In this document: piece by piece, positions 8,975 to 17,187 of the stretch
Layout of the letters: the number at the start of each line of letters is the position of its first letter
Position numbering within the stretch: position 1 is the stretch's first letter
NCBI RefSeq assembly: GCF_011761985.1
Contig: NZ_JAASQT010000001.1
Coordinates: forward strand, 1-64,000
Origin: Brevundimonas terrae
GTDB taxonomy: Bacteria; Pseudomonadota; Alphaproteobacteria; Caulobacterales; Caulobacteraceae
Direction of reading: 5' to 3'
DNA length: 64,000 nucleotides
Made by a program: the position numbers and the translations under genes
The notes under the pieces: generated by a model
Databases searched by the model: none
Told to the model about the DNA's origin: nothing
Seen by the model: only the letters and a program-made list of their open reading frames with translations

Positions 8975-9712
8975 TCAGGCAGCGGGGGCCGCCGGAGCCG
9001 CTGCCGGAGCTGCTGCCGGTGCCGCAGCGGGCGTCGCAGGACGGACAGGCTCGCCTGCCGCCGCCGAGGCACGCTCGACCAGCGGCTTGGTTTCATAGCG
9101 TTTGGCCATTTTCTCGGTCAGCTCGCGGGCCGCTGCGGGGGGCATCTGGGCCATGATGGCGGCCAGGGTGCGCGGGCGCATGCCCTGTGCTACCGGAAGA
9201 CGCACAGAGTCGTTCAGCGACACGAAAACAGCCGCCGCCTCTCGCGGACGCATGGCCGAATAGACAGCCACCAGACGTTCGCTCTCGGCCTTTTCCTGTT
9301 CGTCCATCTGGCCCATCAGACCACTGATCTCGCCCTTGAGAGCTTCCAGCGCCTTGAGCTTGGCATCCAGCTTTTGCTCGGCGGCCACCATCAGCGGCAG
9401 GGTGGTGGCGAAATCGGCGTCACGCGCATCCAGCGCTTCGCGGCGCTTGGACAGGGACTGGATGATCCGCAGTTCGGCAGGCGAGATGCCCGCCTGTTGG
9501 GCCAGTTGTTCGGGCGTCAGGGCGCAAACGGCGGGAGGGGCAGCGGTCGTCGCTGCGGTCTCGGTGGCGCTATCGGCCGCCGCCGGTGCGCCTTCTTGTG
9601 CCCATGCTGCCGCGCCACTGAACAGGTCCGGTGCCACACCTGCCGCGCGCACGGCGACGACACCGCCAATGGCGATGGCAATCAGGGGCAGAAGGCGGGG
9701 CAACTTGCTCAT
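8975..9712 (-). CDS. MotE-like flagellar protein
   Basis: The 245-residue protein has an N-terminal signal or anchor (residues 5-23), an Ala/Pro-rich linker, a coiled-coil region (about 95-155, QKLDAKLKALEALKGEISGL) and then an MgtE-N-like fold (YSAMRPREAAAVFVSLND, then LAAIMAQMPPAAARELTEKM). This is the layout of MotE, the periplasmic chaperone of MotC in alphaproteobacterial flagellar motors. It ends in a low-complexity run of Ala-Pro repeats. It is the last gene of the minus-strand flagellar set after fliL, fliM and the DUF6468 gene, separated from the latter by a 214-base spacer full of hairpins. Confidence 0.82.
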   Translation of the reverse strand: MSKLPRLLPLIAIAIGGVVAVRAAGVAPDLFSGAAAWAQEGAPAAADSATETAATTAAPPAVCALTPEQLAQQAGISPAELRIIQSLSKRREALDARDADFATTLPLMVAAEQKLDAKLKALEALKGEISGLMGQMDEQEKAESERLVAVYSAMRPREAAAVFVSLNDSVRLPVAQGMRPRTLAAIMAQMPPAAARELTEKMAKRYETKPLVERASAAAGEPVRPATPAAAPAAAPAAAPAAPAA

Positions 9713-9754
9713 GGCAATGACCGAAACAGAGGACGAAGAAGGTGACGCTTACTC

Positions 9755-9918
9755 GCTTGAGGGTACCACCTCAAGCAGCCCGACAATCCGTGCCGGATGC
9801 TCCCCCCTCAAGCGCTCCAGCACAACGACGGAGCCGTGAGGAAGAAATCCCCTCAAGTAGCCTGTCACCGCGTGACAGGCGTTAGGGGCACTCCCTCTCA
9901 AGCCGTCGGCTTGAGAGG
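9755..9918. repeat. Spacer with repeated CCTCAAG hairpins
   Basis: CCTCAAG or its complement CTTGAGG occurs six times here. GCTTGAGG (9755-9762) pairs with CCTCAAGC (9769-9776). Single copies are at about 9807 and 9851. CCTCTCAAGCC (9894-9904) pairs with GGCTTGAGAGG (9908-9918) in an 11-bp stem with a 3-base loop. Between them CCTGTCAC (9861-9868) pairs with GTGACAGG (9872-9879). The spacer separates the DUF6468 gene from motE. No T-tract follows, so these may be mRNA-stabilising or attenuating structures rather than terminators. Confidence 0.6.
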
Positions 9919-9926
9919 ACTAAAAT

Positions 9927-10496
9927 TCAAACCGCAAACATATCCTCGTCGAGACTACGACGGGCAAGGTTGAGAGATTGTTGAGCCGCTTGGTTAGCGG
10001 CCAGTGCCTGAAGCATACCGGTCAGGCTGCCTTCCTTGGGGGCTTCGGCCTTGGGCGCGGGCGGCGGCACGGCGGCATTGGCGGTTTCGATGCGCTGCAT
10101 CAGACCCGCCATGCGGCGGGCGCGCTCGTTCTCGTCATTGATCAGGGCCATGGTCGAGACCAGTTCCAGCGGCTCTTCCTCGGCCACCGGACGGGCGGTC
10201 GCGGCGGCAGTTGCGGCCGATTTCGGCGCGCGGATAATCAGGGCTTCCAGTTCCTGCTTCACCTGACGTGCCTTGAGGATGCGGTCGTGCAGCAGGTCCG
10301 TTTCGGCACCCGAGGCCCGCAATGTCGCCAGCGCCTGTTCGGCACGACCGGCAGCATTGTTCAGTTCCTTGACCGCACCGGCAAAGGCCAGTTGCCCTTC
10401 ACGCAAGGCTTTCAGCTTGCGTTCCAGTTTCACACCATAGGCGATGGCCGCGATCAGCAGCACCATCAGCGTGCCGTCCAGAATTACACCCGTCAC
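9927..10496 (-). CDS. DUF6468 flagellar-locus membrane protein
   Basis: The 189-residue protein has a single N-terminal membrane segment (about residues 5-22) followed by a helical cytoplasmic region (KLERKLKALREGQLAFAGAV, then AAGRAEQALATLRASGAE). This matches DUF6468, a family found next to fliM in alphaproteobacteria. Its start codon overlaps the end of fliM by four bases (ATGA type), so it is translated in the fliLM operon. Function is unknown; position suggests a role in flagellar motor or switch assembly. Confidence 0.78.
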   Translation of the reverse strand: MTGVILDGTLMVLLIAAIAYGVKLERKLKALREGQLAFAGAVKELNNAAGRAEQALATLRASGAETDLLHDRILKARQVKQELEALIIRAPKSAATAAATARPVAEEEPLELVSTMALINDENERARRMAGLMQRIETANAAVPPPAPKAEAPKEGSLTGMLQALAANQAAQQSLNLARRSLDEDMFAV

Positions 10497-11539
10497 CAGT
10501 TCTGCCTCCCGGCGACGCGCATGGCCGCCTCTGTTGAAATCGGTGCCTCGACGCGCACCGCAACGTGTTGACCGCGACGGCCCATCTTGCCGACCGTCAG
10601 ATTGACCGTGCCCGCCTTGACCGTGACATCGGATTCCGGCGTGGCGTTCAGCATCAGGGTGTCGCCGACCTTGAGGTCCAGCACCTTGGACAGCGGCATC
10701 TGCTGTTCATCCAGAACGCAGCGCACCTCTGTATCGGTGGTCCAAAGCTCGGTGGCCAGGTGGCCTTCCCAGATATTGTCGCGCCCGAACTTCTCGCCCA
10801 TGAACTGCTGCAACAGCATTTTGCGGATCGGTTCGAGGGTCGAATAGGGCAGCAGAAGCTCGACGCGACCGCCACGGTCTTCCATGTCGATACGCAGCTT
10901 GACCAGAATGGCCGCATTGGCAGGGCGTGCAATCGCGGCAAAGCGCGGATTGGTTTCCAGACGGTCCAGATTGAAATGCACCGGCGTCAGCGGCTCGAAC
11001 GCCTGACGCGCATCGTTCAGGATCACCTCGACCATGCGCTGCACCAAGGCGCGCTCGATAGTCGTATAGGGACGGCCCTCGATCCGCAGGGCAGCGGTGC
11101 CGCGACGGCCACCCAGCAGCACGTCCACGATCGAATAGATCAGGTTGGAATCGACGGTCAGCAGACCGTAATTGTCCAGCTCCTCGGCGCGGAACACCGC
11201 CAGAATGGCCGGAAGCGGGATCGAGTTCAGATAGTCGCCGAAACGGATCGACGAGATGGTGTCCAGCGACACCTCGACGTTGTCGGAGGTAAAGTTGCGA
11301 AGGCTGGTCGTCATCAAGCGCACAAGGCGGTCGAAGACGATTTCGAGCATCGGCAGACGCTCATAGGAAACCAGCGCCGAGTTGATGATCGCCCGGATGC
11401 CGCTGCGGTCATCGCCCGAGCCATCATCCATATCGAAGCCCAGCAGGCTGTCGATCTCATCCTGATTAAGGACGCGTTCGGAAGTTCCGGCATCGCTGCC
11501 GAACGGGTCTTCATCCACTGTGCCGAACGTATCGCTCAT
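10493..11539 (-). CDS. fliM: Flagellar motor switch protein FliM
   Basis: The 348-residue protein is part of the C ring, where it binds phospho-CheY and sets rotation direction. The N terminus has the LNQDEIDSLLGFD motif, the CheY-binding peptide region of FliM. The middle domain contains LPMLEIVFDRLVRLMTTSLR and the GGRRGTAALRIEGRPYTTIE stretch with the conserved GGRG-like turn. The C-terminal SpoA domain ends with LDLKVGDTLMLNATPESDV. It follows fliL with a 2-base gap and overlaps the next gene by 4 bases, so all three form one operon. Confidence 0.96.
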   Translation of the reverse strand: MSDTFGTVDEDPFGSDAGTSERVLNQDEIDSLLGFDMDDGSGDDRSGIRAIINSALVSYERLPMLEIVFDRLVRLMTTSLRNFTSDNVEVSLDTISSIRFGDYLNSIPLPAILAVFRAEELDNYGLLTVDSNLIYSIVDVLLGGRRGTAALRIEGRPYTTIERALVQRMVEVILNDARQAFEPLTPVHFNLDRLETNPRFAAIARPANAAILVKLRIDMEDRGGRVELLLPYSTLEPIRKMLLQQFMGEKFGRDNIWEGHLATELWTTDTEVRCVLDEQQMPLSKVLDLKVGDTLMLNATPESDVTVKAGTVNLTVGKMGRRGQHVAVRVEAPISTEAAMRVAGRQNW

Positions 11540-11541
11540 GG

Positions 11542-12174
11542 CTATTGCACCAGCATTTCTTCGATCAGGACCGCATCCACCTTACCCGGTGCCGCCACCA
11601 GATTGACGCGGCGCAGCAGTTCGGCCCGCAACTGGTACGAACCCGCCGAACCGGCCAGATCATCGGGGCGCAGTTCGCGCAGGAAGCTTTGCAGCATGTC
11701 GTTCAGACGCGGGGCCTCGGCCTGAAGGCGCGAAGCCACAGCCGCGTCCTTCATTTCCAGCGTCAGCTTGAGCTTGAGATAGGTCGTGCGCCCTTCCGGC
11801 GACTGGATGTTCACGATCAGGTCGGGCAGCGTGTAGAAGGTCACACCGTCAGGGCCGGCAGCAATCGTGCCCGCCGCAGCGCCTGCGGGGGCTTCGCCCT
11901 CCTTGCCGTGGGCGTCTGCTTTTTTGTCGTCTTTTTTGGCCGCGTGGGCATCGGCCGGTTGTTCGGCCTCGGGGCTTTTGGGCTTCATCAGCATAAAGGC
12001 CGCGCCACCGCCGATGGCGGCCACCAGCACGGCGGCACCGATGATGATGACCAGCAGGGGCGGCTTCTTCTTGGCCGGGGCTTCGGACGCATCGACATCC
12101 TGCGCGGTCTCGCCTTCGACCACGGCCGGAACAGCGTTCTCGTCCTTCTTCTTGCCCAGCTTCAGTTTCAGCAT
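11542..12174 (-). CDS. fliL: Flagellar basal body-associated protein FliL
   Basis: The product is a single-pass inner-membrane protein of 210 residues that binds near stator units at the flagellar base. A membrane helix (LLVIIIGAAVLVAAIGGGAAFML) follows a short cytoplasmic Lys-rich segment. The periplasmic part has a charged linker and then the FliL core (FYTLPDLIVNIQSPEGRTTYLKLKLTLEM). The frame opens with TTG at 12189, but the ATG at 12174 gives a normal N terminus (MLKLKLGKKK). It is the first gene of the fliL-fliM-DUF6468 operon, with a CtrA-type box 47 bases upstream of the start. Confidence 0.93.
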   Translation of the reverse strand: MLKLKLGKKKDENAVPAVVEGETAQDVDASEAPAKKKPPLLVIIIGAAVLVAAIGGGAAFMLMKPKSPEAEQPADAHAAKKDDKKADAHGKEGEAPAGAAAGTIAAGPDGVTFYTLPDLIVNIQSPEGRTTYLKLKLTLEMKDAAVASRLQAEAPRLNDMLQSFLRELRPDDLAGSAGSYQLRAELLRRVNLVAAPGKVDAVLIEEMLVQ

Positions 12175-12220
12175 GCGGAATAACCCCAACCTACAGCATA
12201 GCTGTGTGGGGCTATTTTGG

Positions 12221-12236
12221 TTAACAAGCCATTAAC
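12221..12236. promoter_or_regulatory. CtrA-type binding site
   Basis: TTAA-CAAGCCA-TTAAC is an exact match to the TTAA-N7-TTAAC full site of the cell-cycle regulator CtrA, and the complementary strand reads TTAA-TGGCTTG-TTAACC, so it matches in both directions. It lies in the fliL/flgF divergent region, 47 bases upstream of the fliL start. CtrA directly activates early flagellar operons, including fliLM, in Caulobacter crescentus. Binding here is inferred. Confidence 0.8.
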
Positions 12237-12308
12237 CATGAGGCAAATCCTGCCGGGCGGTTTTAACGTCAAAAAGCTAAGGCACTGAAATCATTGGGTT
12301 CGACCAGT

Positions 12309-12323
12309 TGGCACGACTGTTGC
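12309..12323 (+). promoter_or_regulatory. Sigma-54 promoter of the flgF operon
   Basis: TGGCACG-ACTG-TTGC matches the sigma-54 consensus TGGCACR-N4-TTGCW with GG at 12310-12311 and GC at 12322-12323 in the right spacing. Transcription would start near 12335, leaving a leader of about 17 bases that contains the AAGGAG ribosome binding site at 12338-12343. In Caulobacter the later-class rod and hook genes use sigma-54 with FlbD. Confidence 0.85.
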
Positions 12324-12351
12324 GAATACGAATGGCGAAGGAGCCCATGCT

Positions 12352-13089
12352 TTGGAAAACGCCGCCTATATCGGATTGTCCCGCCAGATGACGCTGCGCC
12401 GCGAACTCGACATCGTGGCCAACAACATCGCCAATTCCGATACGACCGGTTTCAAGGTCGAGCAGATGCTGGTCGGCACCGAGATCGGTCAGCGGGCCCG
12501 TAACCACGCCGTGCGCCCCTCGGCCAGCTTTGTGCTGGACAAGGGTGTGGGCCGCGATTTCGGTCAGGCCGCTCTGAAGCAGACGGGCCGCGACCTTGAT
12601 TTCGGTATCGAGGGTGAAGGCACCTTCTTCACCGTCACCACCGCCAACGGCCCCGCCTATACCCGCGACGGATCGTTCACCATGGACGCCGAAGGCCGCC
12701 TGACCACGCAGGACGGTTTGCCGGTCCAGACCGATGCGGGCGAGCTGATCGTCAATCCCGAACTGGGCCCGATCACCGTCGCACAGGACGGCACCATCAC
12801 GCAGGACGGCGAGATTGTCGGCCGCCTCGGCGTGGTGCGTTTCGGGGACCTGTCGGTGTTGGAAAAGGGCGGTGACAACCTCTATCGCAACATCTCCAAC
12901 CTACAGCCCATCGAGGCCGCAGACGCCCGCGTGCGTCAGGGGATGCTGGAAGGCTCCAACGTCAACACCCTGATCGAGATCACCAATCTGGTCGAGATCA
13001 ACCGCGCTTATGAAAGCGTGACCCGCATGATCGAAAACACCAACGACCTCAGCCGCCGCGCCGTCGAGCGACTGGGTAAGGTTTCCTAA
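12352..13089 (+). CDS. flgF: Flagellar basal-body rod protein FlgF
   Basis: The 245-residue proximal rod protein is exported by the flagellar type III system. The N-terminal MELDIVANNIANSDTTGFK-like block (RRELDIVANNIANSDTTGFK) is the rod/hook family signature, and the C terminus (NVNTLIEITNLVEINRAYES) is the matching helix. The start codon is TTG at 12352; AAGGAG eight bases upstream fixes it, and the ATG at 12347 is in another frame. It is the first gene of the flgF-flgG-flgA-flgH operon behind the sigma-54 promoter. Confidence 0.95.
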   Translation: MENAAYIGLSRQMTLRRELDIVANNIANSDTTGFKVEQMLVGTEIGQRARNHAVRPSASFVLDKGVGRDFGQAALKQTGRDLDFGIEGEGTFFTVTTANGPAYTRDGSFTMDAEGRLTTQDGLPVQTDAGELIVNPELGPITVAQDGTITQDGEIVGRLGVVRFGDLSVLEKGGDNLYRNISNLQPIEAADARVRQGMLEGSNVNTLIEITNLVEINRAYESVTRMIENTNDLSRRAVERLGKVS

Positions 13090-13103
13090 GGAAGGTCTGA
13101 GCA

Positions 13104-13892
13104 ATGCGCGCACTCCGTACCGCCGCCTCGGGCATGGCCGCCCAGCAGTTGAACGTCGAGGTCATCTCGAACAACATCGCCAACATGAACACGATTGGCT
13201 ACAAGCGCCAACGTGCTGAATTCCAAGACCTTCTGTACCAGAATGTCGAGCGTATGGGCGCACAGTCGTCCACGCAGGGCACGGTCGTCCCCACCGGCAT
13301 CCAGATCGGTATGGGTGTGAAGGCCGGTGCGGTGTACCGCATCACCGCCCAGGGCACGCCGACCCAGAGCGGCAATGATTTCGACATTGCCATCAACGGC
13401 AAGGGCTATTTCCAGATCACCCTGCCATCAGGGGAAACCGCCTTTACCCGCGCCGGTAATTTCGCGGTCAATGCCGAGGGGCAGTTGGTGTCCAAGGACG
13501 GCTATCTGGTCGAGCCAGCCATCACCATCCCCGAGAACACGGTCGATATCTCGATCTCGCGTTCGGGTCAGGTACAGGTGGCCCTCGACGGCGAGCCGGA
13601 ACCGCAGATCGTGGGCCAACTGGAAATCGCCAGCTTCATGAACGAAGCGGGCCTTGAGGCCATCGGCGACAACCTGTTGCTGGAAACCGCAGCCTCGGGC
13701 GCGCCCAATGTCGGCATTCCCGACGAGGTCGGTTTTGGCCATCTGCTGCACCGCTATACCGAGGCCTCGAACGTGGATTCCGTGTCGGAAATCACTTCGT
13801 TGATCGTGGCCCAGCGGGCCTACGAGATGAACTCCAAGGTCATCACCACCGCCGATGAAATGCTGTCCGTCTCGGCCCAGCTGAAGAACTAG
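13104..13892 (+). CDS. flgG: Flagellar distal rod protein FlgG
   Basis: The 262-residue protein forms the distal rod. It starts MRALRTAASGMAAQQLNVEV, with SNNIANMNTIGYKRQRAEF next, the classic FlgG N terminus. The central region has the GNDFDIAINGKGYFQITLP motif, and the C-terminal helix is ASNVDSVSEITSLIVAQRAY. It follows flgF by 14 bases, with AAGGA upstream of the ATG at 13104. Confidence 0.97.
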   Translation: MRALRTAASGMAAQQLNVEVISNNIANMNTIGYKRQRAEFQDLLYQNVERMGAQSSTQGTVVPTGIQIGMGVKAGAVYRITAQGTPTQSGNDFDIAINGKGYFQITLPSGETAFTRAGNFAVNAEGQLVSKDGYLVEPAITIPENTVDISISRSGQVQVALDGEPEPQIVGQLEIASFMNEAGLEAIGDNLLLETAASGAPNVGIPDEVGFGHLLHRYTEASNVDSVSEITSLIVAQRAYEMNSKVITTADEMLSVSAQLKN

Positions 13893-13907
13893 GGAAGGCG
13901 CTGAACC

Positions 13908-14708
13908 ATGAAACGCCTTCTGAAAACAGCCACGATCCTGATGGGGGCCAGCGCCCTTGCCGTCTCGGCCTTTGCCATGGACGCGCAGGCCCAGAGCCGT
14001 GCCGTCAATCTGATCCCCTCGCCCACCGATGCGGACGGCCAGATCACGCTTGGCGAACTGTTCGAGGGTGCGGGTGCCGCCGCCGGTGTTGTTGTGGGTC
14101 GCCGTTCCGGCCCCAGCGCCGTTCTGGATGCCGCACAGGTGCAGATTGCCGCCCGCCGCGCCGGACTGGACTGGGCCAATACCGCAGGTATCCGCCGCAT
14201 TATCGTGCGCGAGGGTGCGCCCTTAGCTGTACAGTCGGCAATGGCGTCCGCGCCTGCCCGCGCCGGTGCCATGGTCGAGGCCCTGACCTTTACCCGCAGC
14301 CTGTCGGCGGGCGAGGTCATCCAGCCCGAGGACGTGATGTGGACACAGGTTCAGGCCCATCTGGCCCCTGTCTCGGGTCCGCAAGATGCCGCCGAAATTA
14401 TCGGCCTGTCGGCCCGCCGCCCGATGCGTGCCGGTCAGGCCGTCAATGCCCGCGATCTGGCTGCTCCGCAGGTGATTGCGCGTAACGACATGATCGAGGT
14501 CCTGTATCAGGACAACGGCATTGAACTGACCATCACCGGCCGCGCCCAGCGCAATGCCACGCAGGGCGACACGGTCAGCATCCTGAACCTGCAATCCAAC
14601 CGCACCATCGAGGCCGTGGCCGTGGCCCCCGGCCGCGCCATTGCCGGACCGGCCGCGCAAATGATGCGGTCCGCCTCCACCCGTTCCAACCAGTACGCCG
14701 CTCGCTGA
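13908..14708 (+). CDS. flgA: Flagellar P-ring assembly chaperone FlgA
   Basis: The 266-residue periplasmic protein helps FlgI assemble the P ring. A signal peptide (about 26 residues, ending AQAQS) is followed by an N-terminal domain and an SAF-like C-terminal domain with LTFTRSLSAGEVIQPEDVMW, ARRPMRAGQAVNARDLAAP and GIELTITGRAQRNATQGDTV, which are the conserved FlgA motifs. It starts 15 bases after flgG and precedes flgH. Confidence 0.93.
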   Translation: MKRLLKTATILMGASALAVSAFAMDAQAQSRAVNLIPSPTDADGQITLGELFEGAGAAAGVVVGRRSGPSAVLDAAQVQIAARRAGLDWANTAGIRRIIVREGAPLAVQSAMASAPARAGAMVEALTFTRSLSAGEVIQPEDVMWTQVQAHLAPVSGPQDAAEIIGLSARRPMRAGQAVNARDLAAPQVIARNDMIEVLYQDNGIELTITGRAQRNATQGDTVSILNLQSNRTIEAVAVAPGRAIAGPAAQMMRSASTRSNQYAAR

Positions 14709-14719
14709 GCCAGAAAGAC

Positions 14720-15445
14720 ATGATGACCATGCGCAAGATTCTGATCCTCGCCGCCGCCTGCCTTCCCCTTGCTGCCTGCTCGACCGCTATGGAGGCCGTC
14801 AAAGGCCCCGAACTGGCCCCGATGGTCTATCCGTCGGCACTGGTTCCCGCCCAGCAGGCCTATCTGCCCGAAGCCACCCCCGCCAGCGCCAACAGCCTGT
14901 GGCGCACAGGGGCGCGGTCCTTCTTTGGTGACCAGCGCGCGCGTCGTGTCGGCGACATCCTGACCGTCAATATCGACATCAATGACCGCGCCCAGACCCA
15001 GAACAGCACCAACCGCCAGCGTTCCAACAGCGCATCGGGCGGGGTCAGCAACTTCTTCGGGTTTGAAAACAGCATCGGCAAGCTGTTCCCCGGCGGGTTT
15101 GATCCGGCCAATATGATCGGCACAGAGGGCGAGGTTTCGGCCAATGGTTCGGGCAGTGTGAACCGCTCCGAGCGCGTCAATCTGACGGTGGCGGCCATCA
15201 TCACCGCCGTCATGCCCAACGGAAACCTTGTCATTCAGGGCCGTCAGGAAGTGCGCACCAACCGCGAAGTGCGCGAACTGACGGTTGCCGGCATTGTCCG
15301 CCCCGAGGACATTTCCAGCGCCAACACCATCGCCCACACCCAGATTGCCGAGGCGCGCATCTCGTATGCCGGTCGCGGCGACATCAGCCGCATGCAGTCC
15401 ACACCGGCTGCACAGTCACTCGTAGAGCGTTTCAGCCCGTTCTGA
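14720..15445 (+). CDS. flgH: Flagellar L-ring lipoprotein FlgH
   Basis: The 241-residue outer-membrane lipoprotein forms the L ring. The signal peptide ends in the lipobox LAAC-S (Cys about residue 20). Conserved FlgH segments follow: SLWRTGARSFFGDQRARRVG, DILTVNIDINDRAQ, the RTER-like NRSERVNLTVAAIITAVMPN and GNLVIQGRQEVRTNREVREL. It is the last gene of the flgF operon. The first ATG at 14720 is used; the third Met at 14729 is also possible. Confidence 0.95.
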   Translation: MMTMRKILILAAACLPLAACSTAMEAVKGPELAPMVYPSALVPAQQAYLPEATPASANSLWRTGARSFFGDQRARRVGDILTVNIDINDRAQTQNSTNRQRSNSASGGVSNFFGFENSIGKLFPGGFDPANMIGTEGEVSANGSGSVNRSERVNLTVAAIITAVMPNGNLVIQGRQEVRTNREVRELTVAGIVRPEDISSANTIAHTQIAEARISYAGRGDISRMQSTPAAQSLVERFSPF

Positions 15446-15497
15446 TCGGCCCAAGGAGCTTTCGGCCCGCTTCGGGCCGACAAAAACAGGCATCTGT

Positions 15498-15531
15498 GGC
15501 GGCAAGCCAGGTCAAACTTGCCGCCCTTTGT
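15498..15531 (+). terminator. Probable terminator of the flgF-flgH operon
   Basis: GGCGGCAAG (15498-15506) pairs with CTTGCCGCC (15517-15525) and is followed by CTTTGT. A second perfect hairpin, TCGGCCCG-CTT-CGGGCCGA, lies just before it at 15462-15480. Together they close the flagellar operon, though the T-tract is short. Confidence 0.6.
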
Positions 15532-15659
15532 CGTGCCTGAAAGATACCGGCATTTTTTGCCGCACCCGCGCTTCAACCCCCGCCCTTGAGCGGCCATAGT
15601 TGCCAAACAGACCGCTGATGCGTCAGGATCACCCTCTTGCACAGTCAAACGGAGCGAGC

Positions 15660-16202
15660 ATGACGCACGACCGGAGACGACAAACGGGACACCGACAGCG
15701 CAAACCTGTCACCGTCCTGAATATGATGGCGGGCCTGTTGATATTGGGGCCCGCCTCTGCGGCACATGCCCAGAACCCCCCATCCCCTGCACGACAGGAC
15801 GCCAGACCCGCGACCGTCACGGTCGGCGCGCCATGGGTCTGGACCCTGTATGCCGATGGCGAGCCTATCGTGCTGGCACAGGAAATCCCCGACACGCCGC
15901 AACTGAAGACCACACTGGAATGCGAGCCACGCAGCGGGCGGGTGCGCCTGTCGCTCTATGATGCCGCCGATCTGGGCAATGGTCCGGTGGTGCTGCGTTC
16001 CGGCCCGCATAGCATCACCGGCGAAATGCAGACTGTGCGGCGTCGCCTGTCCACATCCCTGCCCGCCGATCATCCGCTCTTCATGGCGTTTGTGGGCAAT
16101 GGCGAAATGAAGATCGCGCGCGAGGAGATGGTCAAAACCATTTCGGTCGGGCCGCAAAACCTGCCGCTGCTACGCCGCTTTGCCCAAGCCTGTGCGGGCT
16201 GA
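15660..16202 (+). CDS. Exported protein of unknown function
   Basis: The 180-residue product is not a family I recognise. After a basic N terminus (THDRRRQTGHRQRKP) there is a signal-like hydrophobic stretch (LNMMAGLLILGPASAAHAQ), so it is probably periplasmic. The ATG at 15660 is preceded by GGAGCGAGC; the frame is open to 15600 without a better start. Its C-terminal half (DHPLFMAFVGNGEMKI, ending RFAQACAG) has the same layout as the end of the next gene (NDPVLLSFAKLGWLVM, ending DFLAACR), and both are 180 residues long, so the two may be diverged paralogues. Confidence 0.65.
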   Translation: MTHDRRRQTGHRQRKPVTVLNMMAGLLILGPASAAHAQNPPSPARQDARPATVTVGAPWVWTLYADGEPIVLAQEIPDTPQLKTTLECEPRSGRVRLSLYDAADLGNGPVVLRSGPHSITGEMQTVRRRLSTSLPADHPLFMAFVGNGEMKIAREEMVKTISVGPQNLPLLRRFAQACAG

Positions 16203-16242
16203 TCGCGCCCTTTGAAACCATTTTCAACCGAGCCATTTCCAT

Positions 16243-16785
16243 ATGACACGTCCGTTTTTTGCTGCCCCCTCCCTGCCCTTCATGTCCCGTCGCGTTCCGG
16301 CGCTTACGGCCTGTGCCGGTTTGGCGCTGCTGGCCGCCTGTGCCAGCCTGCCAGCGGCCCCGAATATGGCCCTGCCCTCCGCTGCTCCTGCGCCAATGGA
16401 CGACTATGACTGGCATTTCGAGCGCCAGCCGCAGACGGTGCAACTGGCCTATGGCGTGGCGAATTCGGATGACATTCCGCTCGGCTTTTCCTGCCGTCCC
16501 GGCTCGAACCAGATCCAGATGAGCACCCCCACTCTGGACGCCAAAACCAAGACCATCACCCTTGGCACCAGCGAGACCCGCCAGACCTATGCGGCCCGTC
16601 AGGAAGCGGCGGAAATGTTCGACGGCTATCTGCTGCACGCCCAGACCACGGCCAACGACCCCGTACTTCTCAGCTTTGCCAAGCTGGGCTGGCTGGTCAT
16701 GGCCCATGAAGGGCGCTGGGCGGGTCTGTCACCACAGTCCGGCACCAAGACACCGGTGCACGACTTCCTCGCCGCCTGTCGCTAA
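16243..16785 (+). CDS. Putative lipoprotein of unknown function
   Basis: This 180-residue protein has a signal peptide ending in the lipobox LLAAC-AS, so it is likely a lipoprotein. The mature part has no known domain; a conserved-looking core is RQTYAARQEAAEMFDGYLL. It follows the previous exported protein by 40 bases on the same strand and resembles it in length and C-terminal layout. The two probably share an operon and a related, unknown role. Confidence 0.65.
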   Translation: MTRPFFAAPSLPFMSRRVPALTACAGLALLAACASLPAAPNMALPSAAPAPMDDYDWHFERQPQTVQLAYGVANSDDIPLGFSCRPGSNQIQMSTPTLDAKTKTITLGTSETRQTYAARQEAAEMFDGYLLHAQTTANDPVLLSFAKLGWLVMAHEGRWAGLSPQSGTKTPVHDFLAACR

Positions 16786-16821
16786 GACAGCGTCACGATC
16801 CATCACCCAATACGGACTATT

Positions 16822-17187
16822 ATGTTTTTAAAGCGTATTTTCGGCGCGTTACAGCCGACCTATCTGATCCGCGCCTATGTGATCAGCGCCGTCCTCATGG
16901 CGATGATGGTGTGGTTCGTCATCTATATGGCTAAGGGAGAGCCACTGACGTTCGACCGCATCGCGACCCTGTCAGTGTTCGGTATTGGAGCGCTGCTGTT
17001 CCCGTTTTCCAAACTGGTCTGGGACGAGATCAAGCGGGTGATGATGGGCGGCAATGTCTTTATCCTGCCCGTCATCATCCTGATGCCGCTCAAGCTAGTG
17101 GTGAACTATGCGCTGTGGTGCTTCTCGATCTTTATCGCACCCTTGGGCATCGCCTATCTGTGGCTGCGTTCGCGCCAAAGCACCTAA
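16822..17187 (+). CDS. Small membrane protein
   Basis: The 121-residue protein has about four hydrophobic segments (near 17-36, 47-63, 77-92 and 93-112) and few charged residues outside KLVWDEIKRVMMGG. I do not recognise the family. It ends four bases inside the convergent YjbR-like gene. It is probably expressed with the two small exported proteins upstream. Confidence 0.6.
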   Translation: MFLKRIFGALQPTYLIRAYVISAVLMAMMVWFVIYMAKGEPLTFDRIATLSVFGIGALLFPFSKLVWDEIKRVMMGGNVFILPVIILMPLKLVVNYALWCFSIFIAPLGIAYLWLRSRQST

